7,833 nucleotides of DNA from JAAZIN01 sp964464625. Lineage in GTDB: Bacteria > Bacillota > Dethiobacteria > DTU022. Shown here one piece after another: positions 1 to 6,359 of this stretch. Where the stretch lies: assembly GCA_964464625.1 (NCBI GenBank), contig CAYXKD010000082.1, forward strand, positions 1-7,833. The letters run 5' to 3'. The position numbers and the translations under genes were made by a program. How positions within the stretch are numbered: the stretch's first letter is position 1; each line of letters opens with the position of its first letter. The notes under the pieces were generated by a model. The model did no database searches. It saw nothing but the letters and a program-made list of their open reading frames with translations, and was not told the DNA's origin.

Positions 1-646
1 GCATATAGAGCTTAACCCGTTCTTCTATGGAATTGAAGGAGGCGTTTGCAATCAGCTCATCATCTTTAACGATATCCACTCCGCCCAGCGCCGCCTCGCG
101 GAAGAGCCCTGCCCCCACCTCCGCTGTATATCCCGTACAGGGTTTGATCATGTTGTTTAGAAGAGGGCGCTTGGGGATGTTCAGCAGTTTCCTGACTCCC
201 TCCACACCGAACTTCGGTCCCTGAAAACCGGCTACATATTTTTTCGGCAGGTAAATATCCAGAAGCTTGATCTCGCCGGCCAGGGAGATGTTTCCCACAA
301 CTGTGGTGAGCATCATGGAGATTTGAGATCCGAAATTTAAAATGGGAAAGGCAATCTGGATGATGTATGTTCTAAAATCGACCCCGCCGGGCACAACGTG
401 TTCATAGTCCGGCACTTCATATGTGGCTACTACCTTGGCAACATGTTTTTGTCTCATCTCCGGAGTTTCTCCGGGTACCGGGACCCAGGTTCCCGTGGAT
501 TGTTCTACCGCCAGCAGGGGGGCCAGCTTCGCCACCGGGAACCCGGCGGGGAACTTAACCATGTAAGTTGCGACCATGTAGTTCTCAATGTCAACATCCT
601 CCATCATGGCAATGGGTAGTGATTTTACATTGGCGCTGTCCAGCAT
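1..646 (-). CDS. RuBisCO-like protein (form IV-type large subunit), N-terminal part, runs off the window
   Basis: The first 215 residues are visible; the family is usually about 400-430 residues, so roughly half is missing beyond position 1. The ATG at 644-646 has a GGAGG (654-658) seven bases upstream. RuBisCO landmarks by eye: E48, the STGTW motif (T53, W54) and GN119 in the N-terminal domain, equivalent to plant E60, T65, W66 and N123. In the barrel come IKP with K168 (plant K175) and GGVDIVKDDE with K194, D196 and E197 (the carbamylated lysine and metal ligands). The residue matching plant K177 is C170 and that matching T173 is M166, and the DELIANASFNSIEER segment resembles RuBisCO-like proteins, so true CO2 fixation is unlikely. 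Known family members act on sugar-phosphate or methylthioribulose-phosphate substrates by enolisation, isomerisation or decarboxylation. It lies 36 nt behind an FGGY kinase, implying that the kinase product or a derivative is its substrate. The family call is firm; the reaction is unknown. Confidence 0.9.
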   Translation of the reverse strand, partial: MLDSANVKSLPIAMMEDVDIENYMVATYMVKFPAGFPVAKLAPLLAVEQSTGTWVPVPGETPEMRQKHVAKVVATYEVPDYEHVVPGGVDFRTYIIQIAFPILNFGSQISMMLTTVVGNISLAGEIKLLDIYLPKKYVAGFQGPKFGVEGVRKLLNIPKRPLLNNMIKPCTGYTAEVGAGLFREAALGGVDIVKDDELIANASFNSIEERVKLYM

Positions 647-682
647 GTTACTGCCTCCTCACGATTGTTTTTAATAAGTGAC

Positions 683-2233
683 TCAAACATTTGCCTCCAG
701 CTGTTCACGCTCAGAATTAACCTCATGGTAAAGTTTCTTCAAATTTTTGTAGATAAGCCTGTAGGTTTTAAACAGCCTGTCGTAGATCGCTTTCTTCTCC
801 AGCCTGGGCGAAAAAGTTTTCTCAACCCTGACGTTTCTTGCCGCAGCGGCGATGTCGGGGTAGATCCCCAGCCCCACGGCAGCGATGAATGCTGCCCCCA
901 CGGCGCCGCACATCTGGCATTCCGATACCTTTTCCAGCTGTCTCTGGGTAACATCGGCCAGAATCTGCATCCACACATCGGAATTTGAACCGCCGCCGAT
1001 GACCCTTAAAATGGGTAACGGGAAACCGTATCTCTGGCTCATTATCTCCAGAATCCAGCGTAGATTAAGGGCGATTCCCTCGTACACCGCCTTAAGCATA
1101 TGCTCGCGCCTGTGAGCGGCACTCAGATTAAAGAAAGTGGATTTTATATACACATCGCTCACAGGGCAGCGTTCGCCGTAGAACCATGGGGTGAAAATCA
1201 AGTAATCAGAGCCGGCGGGGATCTCTTTGATGCTTTCGTCCATAAGCTTGTATATGGTAGAATCGCCCGGCTCGTGTTGCTCATGCCTGTAGAACTCGTT
1301 TTTGATCCAGTCCAGACACATGCCTGCTGTTTCCATCTCGCCGAACAAGAGGTTCAAGGAGGGATCGCCCGACTTTAGCGTCACCACTCCTTCTCTTCCT
1401 GTGGGGGTTTTCACCGTGGTCACCCCCACCCAGGCGGAGGTGCCCAGGTACAGGTGCCCTTCGCCATCGGCAACCGCACCGGCGCCGATGGCGGCGCTTT
1501 GCATATCACCGCAGCCCCCAAAAACGGGAATGCCCTCCACAAGCCCGCACTGTGCAGCCGCCTCCTCGCTGACGGCACCCACTTTGTCCGTAGACCTTAC
1601 CAGCCCAGGGAATTTATCTGTCTCTATACCTACCCGGTTCATCACCAGCTTCATCCAGTCATTCTTTTTTAAATCAAAACCGATCGTGGAGGCGCATGAC
1701 CATTCGTACACCTGCCGCCCCGTCATTCTATGAATCAGGTATCCGTTTACATCCATATAGTATTCCGTCTCCGCATGCACCTCTGGCTCATTTTGCTTGA
1801 TCCATAGCAGTTTGGCAATGCCGTCTTTACCTGTTATAGCGGTGCCCGCTATGCTGGAAAATATGGCCTTTCCGCCGAACTTGTTCATCACCTCTTCAGC
1901 CTGGGCTGAAGCCCGTCCATCGAGCCAGATTACTGCGGGACGAAGGTGCCCTTTTGTTCTTGTTATGGGGATAATACCAACGGTCTGGGTTGTAAAAACC
2001 ACGCCGGCAATATCTTTTGGAGATATCCCGGCCTCTTTCAAAACTCTTTTTGTGGATTCGCATACAGCCTGCCAGTAATCATCGGGATTCTGCTCTGCCC
2101 AGTTTACCTGGGGATAATCGACGGGATAGGGCTCTGTAGAGTAAGCTCTGACCTTTCCATCAAACTCCACCAGTGCGGCCTTGGTAGAGCTGGTGCCAAC
2201 ATCATGAGCAATAATATACCGGGGCCCCGGCAT
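683..2233 (-). CDS. FGGY-family carbohydrate kinase (xylulokinase-like)
   Basis: A 516-residue protein, normal length for FGGY sugar kinases, predicted to transfer phosphate from ATP to a sugar, polyol or sugar acid in the cytoplasm. Visible motifs: phosphate-1 loop DVGTSSTK (11-18), substrate-region WLDGRA (103-108), GGCGD with the catalytic aspartate D243, phosphate-2 GTSAW (264-268), and the adenosine motif GGGSNSDVW (413-421). Xylulokinases carry QMHG before the DGR motif; here the aligned residues are Q83-T84-V85-G86, so the substrate is probably not D-xylulose and a specific gene symbol is not justified. The ATG at 2231-2233 has GGAGG at 2243-2247, nine bases upstream. It is the first gene of a minus-strand unit with the RuBisCO-like gene, from a promoter at 2412-2440 and a leader of about 170 nt. 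Family assignment is firm; the substrate is unknown. Confidence 0.93.
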   Translation of the reverse strand: MPGPRYIIAHDVGTSSTKAALVEFDGKVRAYSTEPYPVDYPQVNWAEQNPDDYWQAVCESTKRVLKEAGISPKDIAGVVFTTQTVGIIPITRTKGHLRPAVIWLDGRASAQAEEVMNKFGGKAIFSSIAGTAITGKDGIAKLLWIKQNEPEVHAETEYYMDVNGYLIHRMTGRQVYEWSCASTIGFDLKKNDWMKLVMNRVGIETDKFPGLVRSTDKVGAVSEEAAAQCGLVEGIPVFGGCGDMQSAAIGAGAVADGEGHLYLGTSAWVGVTTVKTPTGREGVVTLKSGDPSLNLLFGEMETAGMCLDWIKNEFYRHEQHEPGDSTIYKLMDESIKEIPAGSDYLIFTPWFYGERCPVSDVYIKSTFFNLSAAHRREHMLKAVYEGIALNLRWILEIMSQRYGFPLPILRVIGGGSNSDVWMQILADVTQRQLEKVSECQMCGAVGAAFIAAVGLGIYPDIAAAARNVRVEKTFSPRLEKKAIYDRLFKTYRLIYKNLKKLYHEVNSEREQLEANV

Positions 2234-2357
2234 CTTTTAAAACCTCCTCTTATGATCATGAACTGTTGAGGCTGCTCTTCATCTCCCTTTTCTTAATCCG
2301 GGAAGTCTTTGTTAAAACAGGAAGCGTGCTGGTTATGCCAAATCGACCCAACTATGC

Positions 2358-2404
2358 AATTGGATTTTAAGTAAAAAAGGTAGAGAATATTGCCCTAATT
2401 GGAT
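2358..2404 (-). promoter_or_regulatory. Spaced direct repeat AATTGGAT in the kinase operon leader (possible operator)
   Basis: AATTGGAT occurs at 2358-2365 and again at 2397-2404, 39 bp apart start to start. The promoter-proximal copy falls at about the predicted transcription start of the kinase operon and the other about 40 bases into the leader, a geometry compatible with cooperative repressor binding. The repeat is short and could be chance; no regulator gene is visible in the window. Confidence 0.25.
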
Positions 2405-2411
2405 CAACTAG

Positions 2412-2440
2412 ATAATAGCATAGTCCATTTTTGATGTAAA
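2412..2440 (-). promoter_or_regulatory. Sigma-70/A-type promoter of the kinase / RuBisCO-like operon
   Basis: Read on the minus strand, TTTACA (2435-2440) and TATTAT (2412-2417) are separated by exactly 17 bp; each matches the consensus at 5 of 6 positions. Transcription would start near 2405, leaving a leader of about 170 nt before the kinase ATG at 2233. The decayed repeat copy at 2457 lies 17 bp upstream of the -35 element. Confidence 0.7.
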
Positions 2441-2456
2441 GCAATGAAAACCTTTG

Positions 2457-2529
2457 GGGGTCAGGTCTTGAAATATAAGGTTTTAAGGCATACAGCTATG
2501 TGATATGTTGGGGGAAGGCCCTCGCATAT
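2457..2529 (+). repeat. Decayed copy (A) of the TIR repeat family: left end intact, right end missing
   Basis: Positions 2457-2485 match the left end of the full copies, including the whole 20-bp terminal repeat GGGGTCAGGTCTTGAAATAT. Similarity then becomes patchy: GATAT at 2502-2506, and TGGGGG..GCC.TCGCATAT ending at 2529, which matches the central part of full copies. The right third and right terminal repeat are absent. It sits just upstream of the kinase promoter and is the left boundary of the region holding the integrase-like/TPR gene. Confidence 0.75.
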
Positions 2530-2686
2530 TATTGGATTTCAGCACTCCTTGTAATCACATATGCCTGGGCCTATTTCCAATTCCAGGTTACTCTGCTCAC
2601 AATGTTTCCGGTAGAATATTATATCCCAAGGGCCGATTTCCTCTTCTATTTTACTGAGAAAATAGCGCCGGTATGCGAAAAAACAG

Positions 2687-2715
2687 TTGAGATTATCTCA
2701 AAAATTGCTTAGAAT
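2687..2715 (+). promoter_or_regulatory. Promoter of the integrase-like/TPR gene with a palindrome over the -35
   Basis: TTGAGA (2687-2692) and TAGAAT (2710-2715) are spaced by exactly 17 bp, each one base off consensus. Transcription would start near 2722, giving a leader of about 46 nt before the ATG at 2768. The -35 element is the left arm of a perfect inverted repeat, TTGAGAT-T-ATCTCAA (2687-2701), which could be an operator. Because this sequence reads as a promoter, the in-frame TTG at 2687 is not a likely translation start. Confidence 0.65.
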
Positions 2716-2767
2716 CAGGTTGCAATGTAGCATTGATATAAAACACGGTGAGAAGGTGAGACAACTC

Positions 2768-4264
2768 ATGGAGAGGTTGTCTGAAAACTCTTATGCCAAT
2801 GAGACGCATCTGCTGCTGGTGTCTATATCCCGGCACCTTTATCTTTCCAGGGAGGGTGTGCTGAAGTATCAGCAAAAGTCCATGGAGGTGAATGCGGGCA
2901 ATTTCCATCGCTCGAAAAAAAATCATCTGGCCTATTATATCCTGCAAGATGTTTTTAGCGGCAACTATATTTTTTCAGTAGCTACAACTAAAAAAATGTT
3001 GCCCCTGCTGGAATTTCTACACTTCGGCTGGAGAAAAGAGAAGGGGGAAGAGCATTTCTGGGGCCTGCCACGGAGAGTATCAGTGCCAAAGTTGATTTCA
3101 TCTCCAGAACTGCTTGCCGGTTTGCAGCAACTGGGAGTGGAACCCTTCCATCCTTCCAGCGGTTTTGCTTCCGGAGTGCGCATCATCAGAGACATTGAAG
3201 ATAACATTGGCTACTTTGTTCTGAGCCGCTCGGCGATCCATTCACTTGCCACCGTGCAAAGATGCAAGAAAAGCATTTACCGCTACATGTTAGAAGGCAC
3301 CGGCAAAGTTAACCGGATTCGCATATGGCGAAACAGTCTGCACCCGGGTCATCCCCGTGGTCTTCCTGATTACAATAAATTTACTGCATTTTTCCCTGTT
3401 CCGACTGAAGATAAACCAGGTGTGCCTCTCTTTGGCGCCCCGGCAGATGACGAAGCGGCGGAGGCTAAGCCGGGTCTGGCTGATTTTATGGAATCCCCGC
3501 TGGAGAGTAAAAAATTTTCACCTGAAAAGTTGGAGCAGGCGGGGGAGCTGCTCTATGCAGCTTATGACGCTGATTACCGGGATAAAGCGCTGCAGGGGGC
3601 ATATGAAGCCCTGAACCGCTCCCCTTATTGCGCTGATGCCTACAACCTGCTGGGATACAAAAGCCGCTACCTTGATGAGAAAATTGCTCTTTTTCGGCGT
3701 GCAGTCCGGGCGGGGGAACTCTCCCTGGGAGAGCTTTTCTTCAAACGAAATGAAGGTCATTTCTGGAGCATCTTAGAGACCAGGCCCTACATGCGTGCTC
3801 TTCACGGCCTGGCGGCTGCTTTTTGGGAAAAAGGACAACATGAAGAAACATTCGGTATCTATGAGGAAATGCTCCGGCTTAACCCTGGTGATAACCAGGG
3901 TATCCGTTACCTGCTGGGCTTTTGCCTCATCAAAGAAAAGCGTTATGACGAGATGGAAAAGCTGTATAGGGACTATGGAGAAGATTCCTGTTTCATGCTC
4001 TACAATCTGGCGCTTAGCCGCTTCTGCAGAGGCTACGCCAGTGCAGACAATGTGCTCCGCCGGGCCTTAGTAGTCAATGAATATGTTCCCGCCTACCTGA
4101 TAGGCGAAGAAGAGGTGCCTTATCCCTTACCGGATCGCTACAGCCACGGCAGCGAAGAGGAAGCGGCAATCTACGCCGGTGAGGCCCACGCCGCCTGGCG
4201 CAAAGCCGCCGGCGCACTGGACTGGCTGCAAAAAAACCGCTTCATCATGCAAAATGAAACCTGA
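2768..4264 (+). CDS. Protein with an integrase-fold-like N-terminal region and a C-terminal ST7-like TPR region
   Basis: A 498-residue soluble protein with no signal peptide or membrane segment seen. The ATG at 2768 is chosen because AAGGTGAG (2753-2760) lies seven bases upstream and a promoter ends at 2715; the frame is open back to a TTG at 2687. Residues about 52-150 follow the order of an rve/DDE integrase core: a strand with D61-VFSGNYIFSV, a helix, then LPRRVSVPKLISSPELL, LGVEPFHPSSGFASG and RIIRDIED. At the positions where the second Asp and the Glu would be expected there is P107 and a non-acidic residue, so it looks catalytically dead. After an acidic linker (about 210-248), residues 250-488 form TPR-like helices with LNPGDNQGIRYLL (371-383) and a SHGSEEEAAIYA segment (459-470), typical of bacterial proteins resembling ST7. 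It is flanked by a repeat left end and a full repeat copy 13 nt after its stop. The TPR assignment is good; the integrase resemblance is a by-eye inference and the function is unknown. Confidence 0.8.
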   Translation: MERLSENSYANETHLLLVSISRHLYLSREGVLKYQQKSMEVNAGNFHRSKKNHLAYYILQDVFSGNYIFSVATTKKMLPLLEFLHFGWRKEKGEEHFWGLPRRVSVPKLISSPELLAGLQQLGVEPFHPSSGFASGVRIIRDIEDNIGYFVLSRSAIHSLATVQRCKKSIYRYMLEGTGKVNRIRIWRNSLHPGHPRGLPDYNKFTAFFPVPTEDKPGVPLFGAPADDEAAEAKPGLADFMESPLESKKFSPEKLEQAGELLYAAYDADYRDKALQGAYEALNRSPYCADAYNLLGYKSRYLDEKIALFRRAVRAGELSLGELFFKRNEGHFWSILETRPYMRALHGLAAAFWEKGQHEETFGIYEEMLRLNPGDNQGIRYLLGFCLIKEKRYDEMEKLYRDYGEDSCFMLYNLALSRFCRGYASADNVLRRALVVNEYVPAYLIGEEEVPYPLPDRYSHGSEEEAAIYAGEAHAAWRKAAGALDWLQKNRFIMQNET

Positions 4265-4277
4265 TCGTAAAACATTG

Positions 4278-4464
4278 GGGGTCAGGTCTTGAAATATAAG
4301 GTTTTTAGGGTTTGCATCAATTTGATATATAAGAGAATATGTTGCCTATAATTGAAATTTTTGTGCCCCTGGGGGTGCCATCGCATATGACCGGGCTTAT
4401 TAATAAAATCCTTCATCCGCCGGTGTCCTTTCGGATAAAAAGTGATATTTCAAGACCTGACCCC
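4278..4464 (+). repeat. Full copy (B) of the TIR repeat family, 187 bp
   Basis: Bounded by GGGGTCAGGTCTTGAAATAT (4278-4297) and its exact reverse complement (4445-4464). It differs from copy C at about ten positions by eye, including one extra T in the TTTT run near the left end. It lies between the convergent 3' ends of the integrase-like/TPR gene and the acyl-CoA ligase gene. No clear target-site duplication is seen. Confidence 0.9.
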
Positions 4465-4479
4465 TTTATCCCTATGACC

Positions 4480-4520
4480 GGACGGGTGAGTCAAAGATAT
4501 TCTCTCCGACTCATCCGCCC
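4480..4520 (-). terminator. Terminator-like hairpin after the acyl-CoA ligase gene
   Basis: GGACGGGTGAGTC (4480-4492) and GACTCATCCGCCC (4508-4520) form a 13-bp stem with one mismatch and one wobble around a 15-nt loop. It begins 10 nt past the ligase stop on the minus strand and also lies after the convergent plus-strand gene. There is no T-run after the stem on the minus strand, so it may be a weak or Rho-assisted terminator, or an mRNA 3'-end stabiliser. Confidence 0.45.
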
Positions 4521-4530
4521 AAAGGTTTGC

Positions 4531-6042
4531 CTAGATGTTACCAAACTGCTGCCGCAACTCAAATTTTTTCACCTTCCCCGTGGGAGTATGGGGAAGCTCG
4601 GTAACAAATTTGAACTCCCGGGGGATTTTGTATTCGGCTAATTTATCTGCCAGAAAATCTTTAATAACACCATCTGTCAGGTCTGCATCGGGCTTAGATG
4701 CAATATAGGCAATAACAGTTTCACCCCAGTCAGGGTGAGGACGGCCGACAACTGCTGCTTCTACCACCCCTGGGTGGAGGGTAATAGCATCCTCTACCTC
4801 TTTGGAGTAGACATTTTCACCGCCGGTAACGATCATATCTTGTATTCGATCCACTATGTACAGGTAGCCATCTTCGTCAACGCGAGCTAGATCACCCGTT
4901 CTGTACCACCCATCAACAAACGCTTCTTTAGTTGCTTCGGAATTACGAAAATAACCGGTCATCATGCTGTCTGCCTTAAGCCAAATTTCTCCGGTTTCGC
5001 CTGGTAAAGCAGGGTCAATTTTATTTTTCATCACCAGCATGTCCGCACCTGGCAGTGCTCTGTTTCCGATGGAACCGGCTTTACGCACCTGATCCCGGGG
5101 AAACAAGGTGGTTCCGGTTGGGCCAGCTTCGGTCATCCCGTAGACCTGGTAAAATTGATCGTTACGGTATTTTTTCATTAGCATCATTGCAACATCACCG
5201 GCAATAGGACCGCCCCCGTAAGCCCAGCAGCGCATGGATGTTACATCAAAATCCTCAAAGTTAGGTACCATTTGAAGAGGTGCAATATAGCTGATGGGTG
5301 CACCGAAATAAACGGTACATTTTTGGTCTTGGACAGCTTTAAGAAAATGCAGGGGATGGTACTCTCGAAGCAGTATGGTAGCTGCGCCGACATACTGTGC
5401 GCCCATAAACCAGTTGTTAAGAGGGGAAGAGTGCCAGATGGGCATGGCCATTAATAAACGATCAGTTTCATCCATTTTCAAGGCCATTGCCCCGGTAATT
5501 CCAGCGCATATGACATTCTTATGTGAATGCATGCATCCTTTCGGTTTGCCAGTAGTGCCTGAAGTGTATAGAATTTCAGCTAAATCGTCATCGCTAATGG
5601 TTACAGTTTGGAAAGCCGGTGCTTGTTTCATCACTTCTTCAAGTTGTTCGAACCCGTCAGCCCCGGTATCCATAGCCAAAGATTGCACTTTTACAGATAG
5701 CTTATGGATCACTGGAGCTAAAACCCCATCAAACAGAAGCATCTTTGCCTCACTATGATCCAGAATGTAGTCTACTTCTGGCGCGACAAGCCTGTGGTTT
5801 AAGGGTACCACAGCAGCGCCTGCTTTAAGGACGCCATAAAATGATATGGCATAGGCTGGGGTATTATGGCTCATGATGGCTACTTTGTCGCCCCTTCGTA
5901 TTCCCCGGGCTTGAATTAAAGCTGCTACCTTTTCGGCTAATACCCGCAGTTCAGCAAAGGTAAGAACAGTATCATTGTAACAAAGGCAATCACAGCCGGC
6001 GAACTTCCTGGAATTCCGATCTACTAATTCCACCAGATTCAC
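4531..6042 (-). CDS. AMP-forming acyl-CoA ligase (class I adenylate-forming; fatty-acid/carboxylic-acid CoA ligase type)
   Basis: A 503-residue enzyme, normal for the family, predicted to activate a carboxylic acid with ATP to an acyl-adenylate and then form the acyl-CoA. Visible core motifs: P-loop YTSGTTGKPKG (159-169), YGMTE (301-305), GWYRTGDL (378-385, D384 contacting ribose), the hinge region DRIQDMIVTGGENVYSKEVE (398-417), and the C-terminal catalytic lysine in PTGK (K490). The GTG at 6040-6042 is chosen because GGAGG (6051-6055) lies eight bases upstream, and because the upstream ATG at 6084 abuts the -10 element and would precede the transcript start. The open frame continues upstream into repeat copy C (to 6279), but that extension is not protein-like. 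Substrate chain length cannot be read by eye; FadD/CaiC-like ligases are the nearest type. It is a single-gene unit with its own promoter and a hairpin 10 nt past the stop. Confidence 0.93.
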   Translation of the reverse strand: MNLVELVDRNSRKFAGCDCLCYNDTVLTFAELRVLAEKVAALIQARGIRRGDKVAIMSHNTPAYAISFYGVLKAGAAVVPLNHRLVAPEVDYILDHSEAKMLLFDGVLAPVIHKLSVKVQSLAMDTGADGFEQLEEVMKQAPAFQTVTISDDDLAEILYTSGTTGKPKGCMHSHKNVICAGITGAMALKMDETDRLLMAMPIWHSSPLNNWFMGAQYVGAATILLREYHPLHFLKAVQDQKCTVYFGAPISYIAPLQMVPNFEDFDVTSMRCWAYGGGPIAGDVAMMLMKKYRNDQFYQVYGMTEAGPTGTTLFPRDQVRKAGSIGNRALPGADMLVMKNKIDPALPGETGEIWLKADSMMTGYFRNSEATKEAFVDGWYRTGDLARVDEDGYLYIVDRIQDMIVTGGENVYSKEVEDAITLHPGVVEAAVVGRPHPDWGETVIAYIASKPDADLTDGVIKDFLADKLAEYKIPREFKFVTELPHTPTGKVKKFELRQQFGNI

Positions 6043-6050
6043 GACAGGCA

Positions 6051-6055
6051 CCTCC
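6051..6055 (-). promoter_or_regulatory. Ribosome binding site that decides the acyl-CoA ligase start
   Basis: The minus strand reads GGGAGGTG here, with the GGAGG core eight bases before the GTG at 6042. Neither upstream in-frame ATG (6063 or 6084) has a comparable site at suitable spacing. Confidence 0.75.
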
Positions 6056-6085
6056 CGAATCATTATTGTTTGACTTGACGCCATA

Positions 6086-6114
6086 ATTATAATATTTAGA
6101 ATGTTCCTGGTCAA
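6086..6114 (-). promoter_or_regulatory. Near-consensus promoter of the acyl-CoA ligase gene
   Basis: On the minus strand TTGACC (6109-6114, five of six) and TATAAT (6086-6091, six of six) are spaced by 17 bp. Transcription would start near 6079, giving a leader of about 37 nt to the GTG. The first upstream ATG (6082-6084) overlaps the space between the -10 and the start site. Repeat copy C begins 28 bp upstream of the -35. Confidence 0.8.
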
Positions 6115-6141
6115 TGAATAAATATTTTGCAAAGAAAACCT

Positions 6142-6327
6142 GGGGTCAGGTCTTGAAATATAAGGTTTTAGGGTTTGCATTAATTTGATATATAAGAGAA
6201 TATGATGCCTATAATTGAAATTTTTGTGTCCCTGGGGGTGCCATCGCATATGACTGCGCTTATTAGTAAAATCCTTCATCCGCCGGTGTCATTTTGGGTA
6301 AAAAGTGATATTTCAAGACCTGACCCC
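6142..6327 (+). repeat. Full copy (C) of the TIR repeat family, 186 bp
   Basis: Perfect 20-bp terminal inverted repeats at 6142-6161 and 6308-6327, extended by one T/A pair outside (6141, 6328). It lies between the 3' end of the exonuclease gene (32 nt away) and the ligase promoter. The bases after its right end (ATTTCCCGCGCTG) resemble those after copy D (ATTTCCTGTGCTG), and the 12 bases at 6129-6140 resemble those before copy A. Confidence 0.92.
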
Positions 6328-6359
6328 ATTTCCCGCGCTGTGTGCTAAAGCGTAAGCCT

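Larger units (their letters stand above)
2234..2767. other. Divergent intergenic region between the kinase operon and the integrase-like/TPR gene
   Basis: A stretch of 534 bases without a convincing gene. It holds, in order, the kinase ribosome binding site, a leader with a spaced AATTGGAT direct repeat, the minus-strand kinase promoter, a decayed copy of the window's repeat family, and a plus-strand promoter overlapped by a palindrome. A 70-codon open frame at 2500-2712 is not accepted as a gene (see rejected items). Confidence 0.7.
6043..6359. other. Intergenic region between the exonuclease-BRCT gene and the acyl-CoA ligase gene
   Basis: A stretch of 317 bases with no gene. It contains the ligase ribosome binding site and promoter, then repeat copy C, then 32 bases reaching the exonuclease stop codon. 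No intrinsic terminator was recognised for the exonuclease gene unless the long-range pairing of the copy C ends serves that role. Confidence 0.75.

Noticed and set aside
398..2269. Several plus-strand open frames of 70-140 codons opposite the kinase and RuBisCO-like genes
   Set aside because: They lie antisense to clear protein families, lack ribosome binding sites and have arbitrary composition, so they are shadows of the real genes.
2430..2448. Catabolite-repression (cre) site near the kinase -35 (TGTAAAGCAATGA)
   Set aside because: Only the left half fits the consensus; the central CG and the right half do not match.
2500..2712. A 70-codon plus-strand open frame with a hydrophobic, aromatic-rich N-terminus
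   Set aside because: It starts with GTG inside the decayed repeat, has no ribosome binding site, ends inside the promoter of the next gene and resembles nothing recognised. A remnant of a longer gene cannot be excluded.
4339..4641. Open frame running through repeat copy B into the ligase 3' end, with similar frames in copies C and D
   Set aside because: Between copies B and C most differences in this frame change the amino acid (about six of eight), copy D has a frame-shifting deletion, and no ribosome binding site is seen; the repeat interior is not protein-coding.
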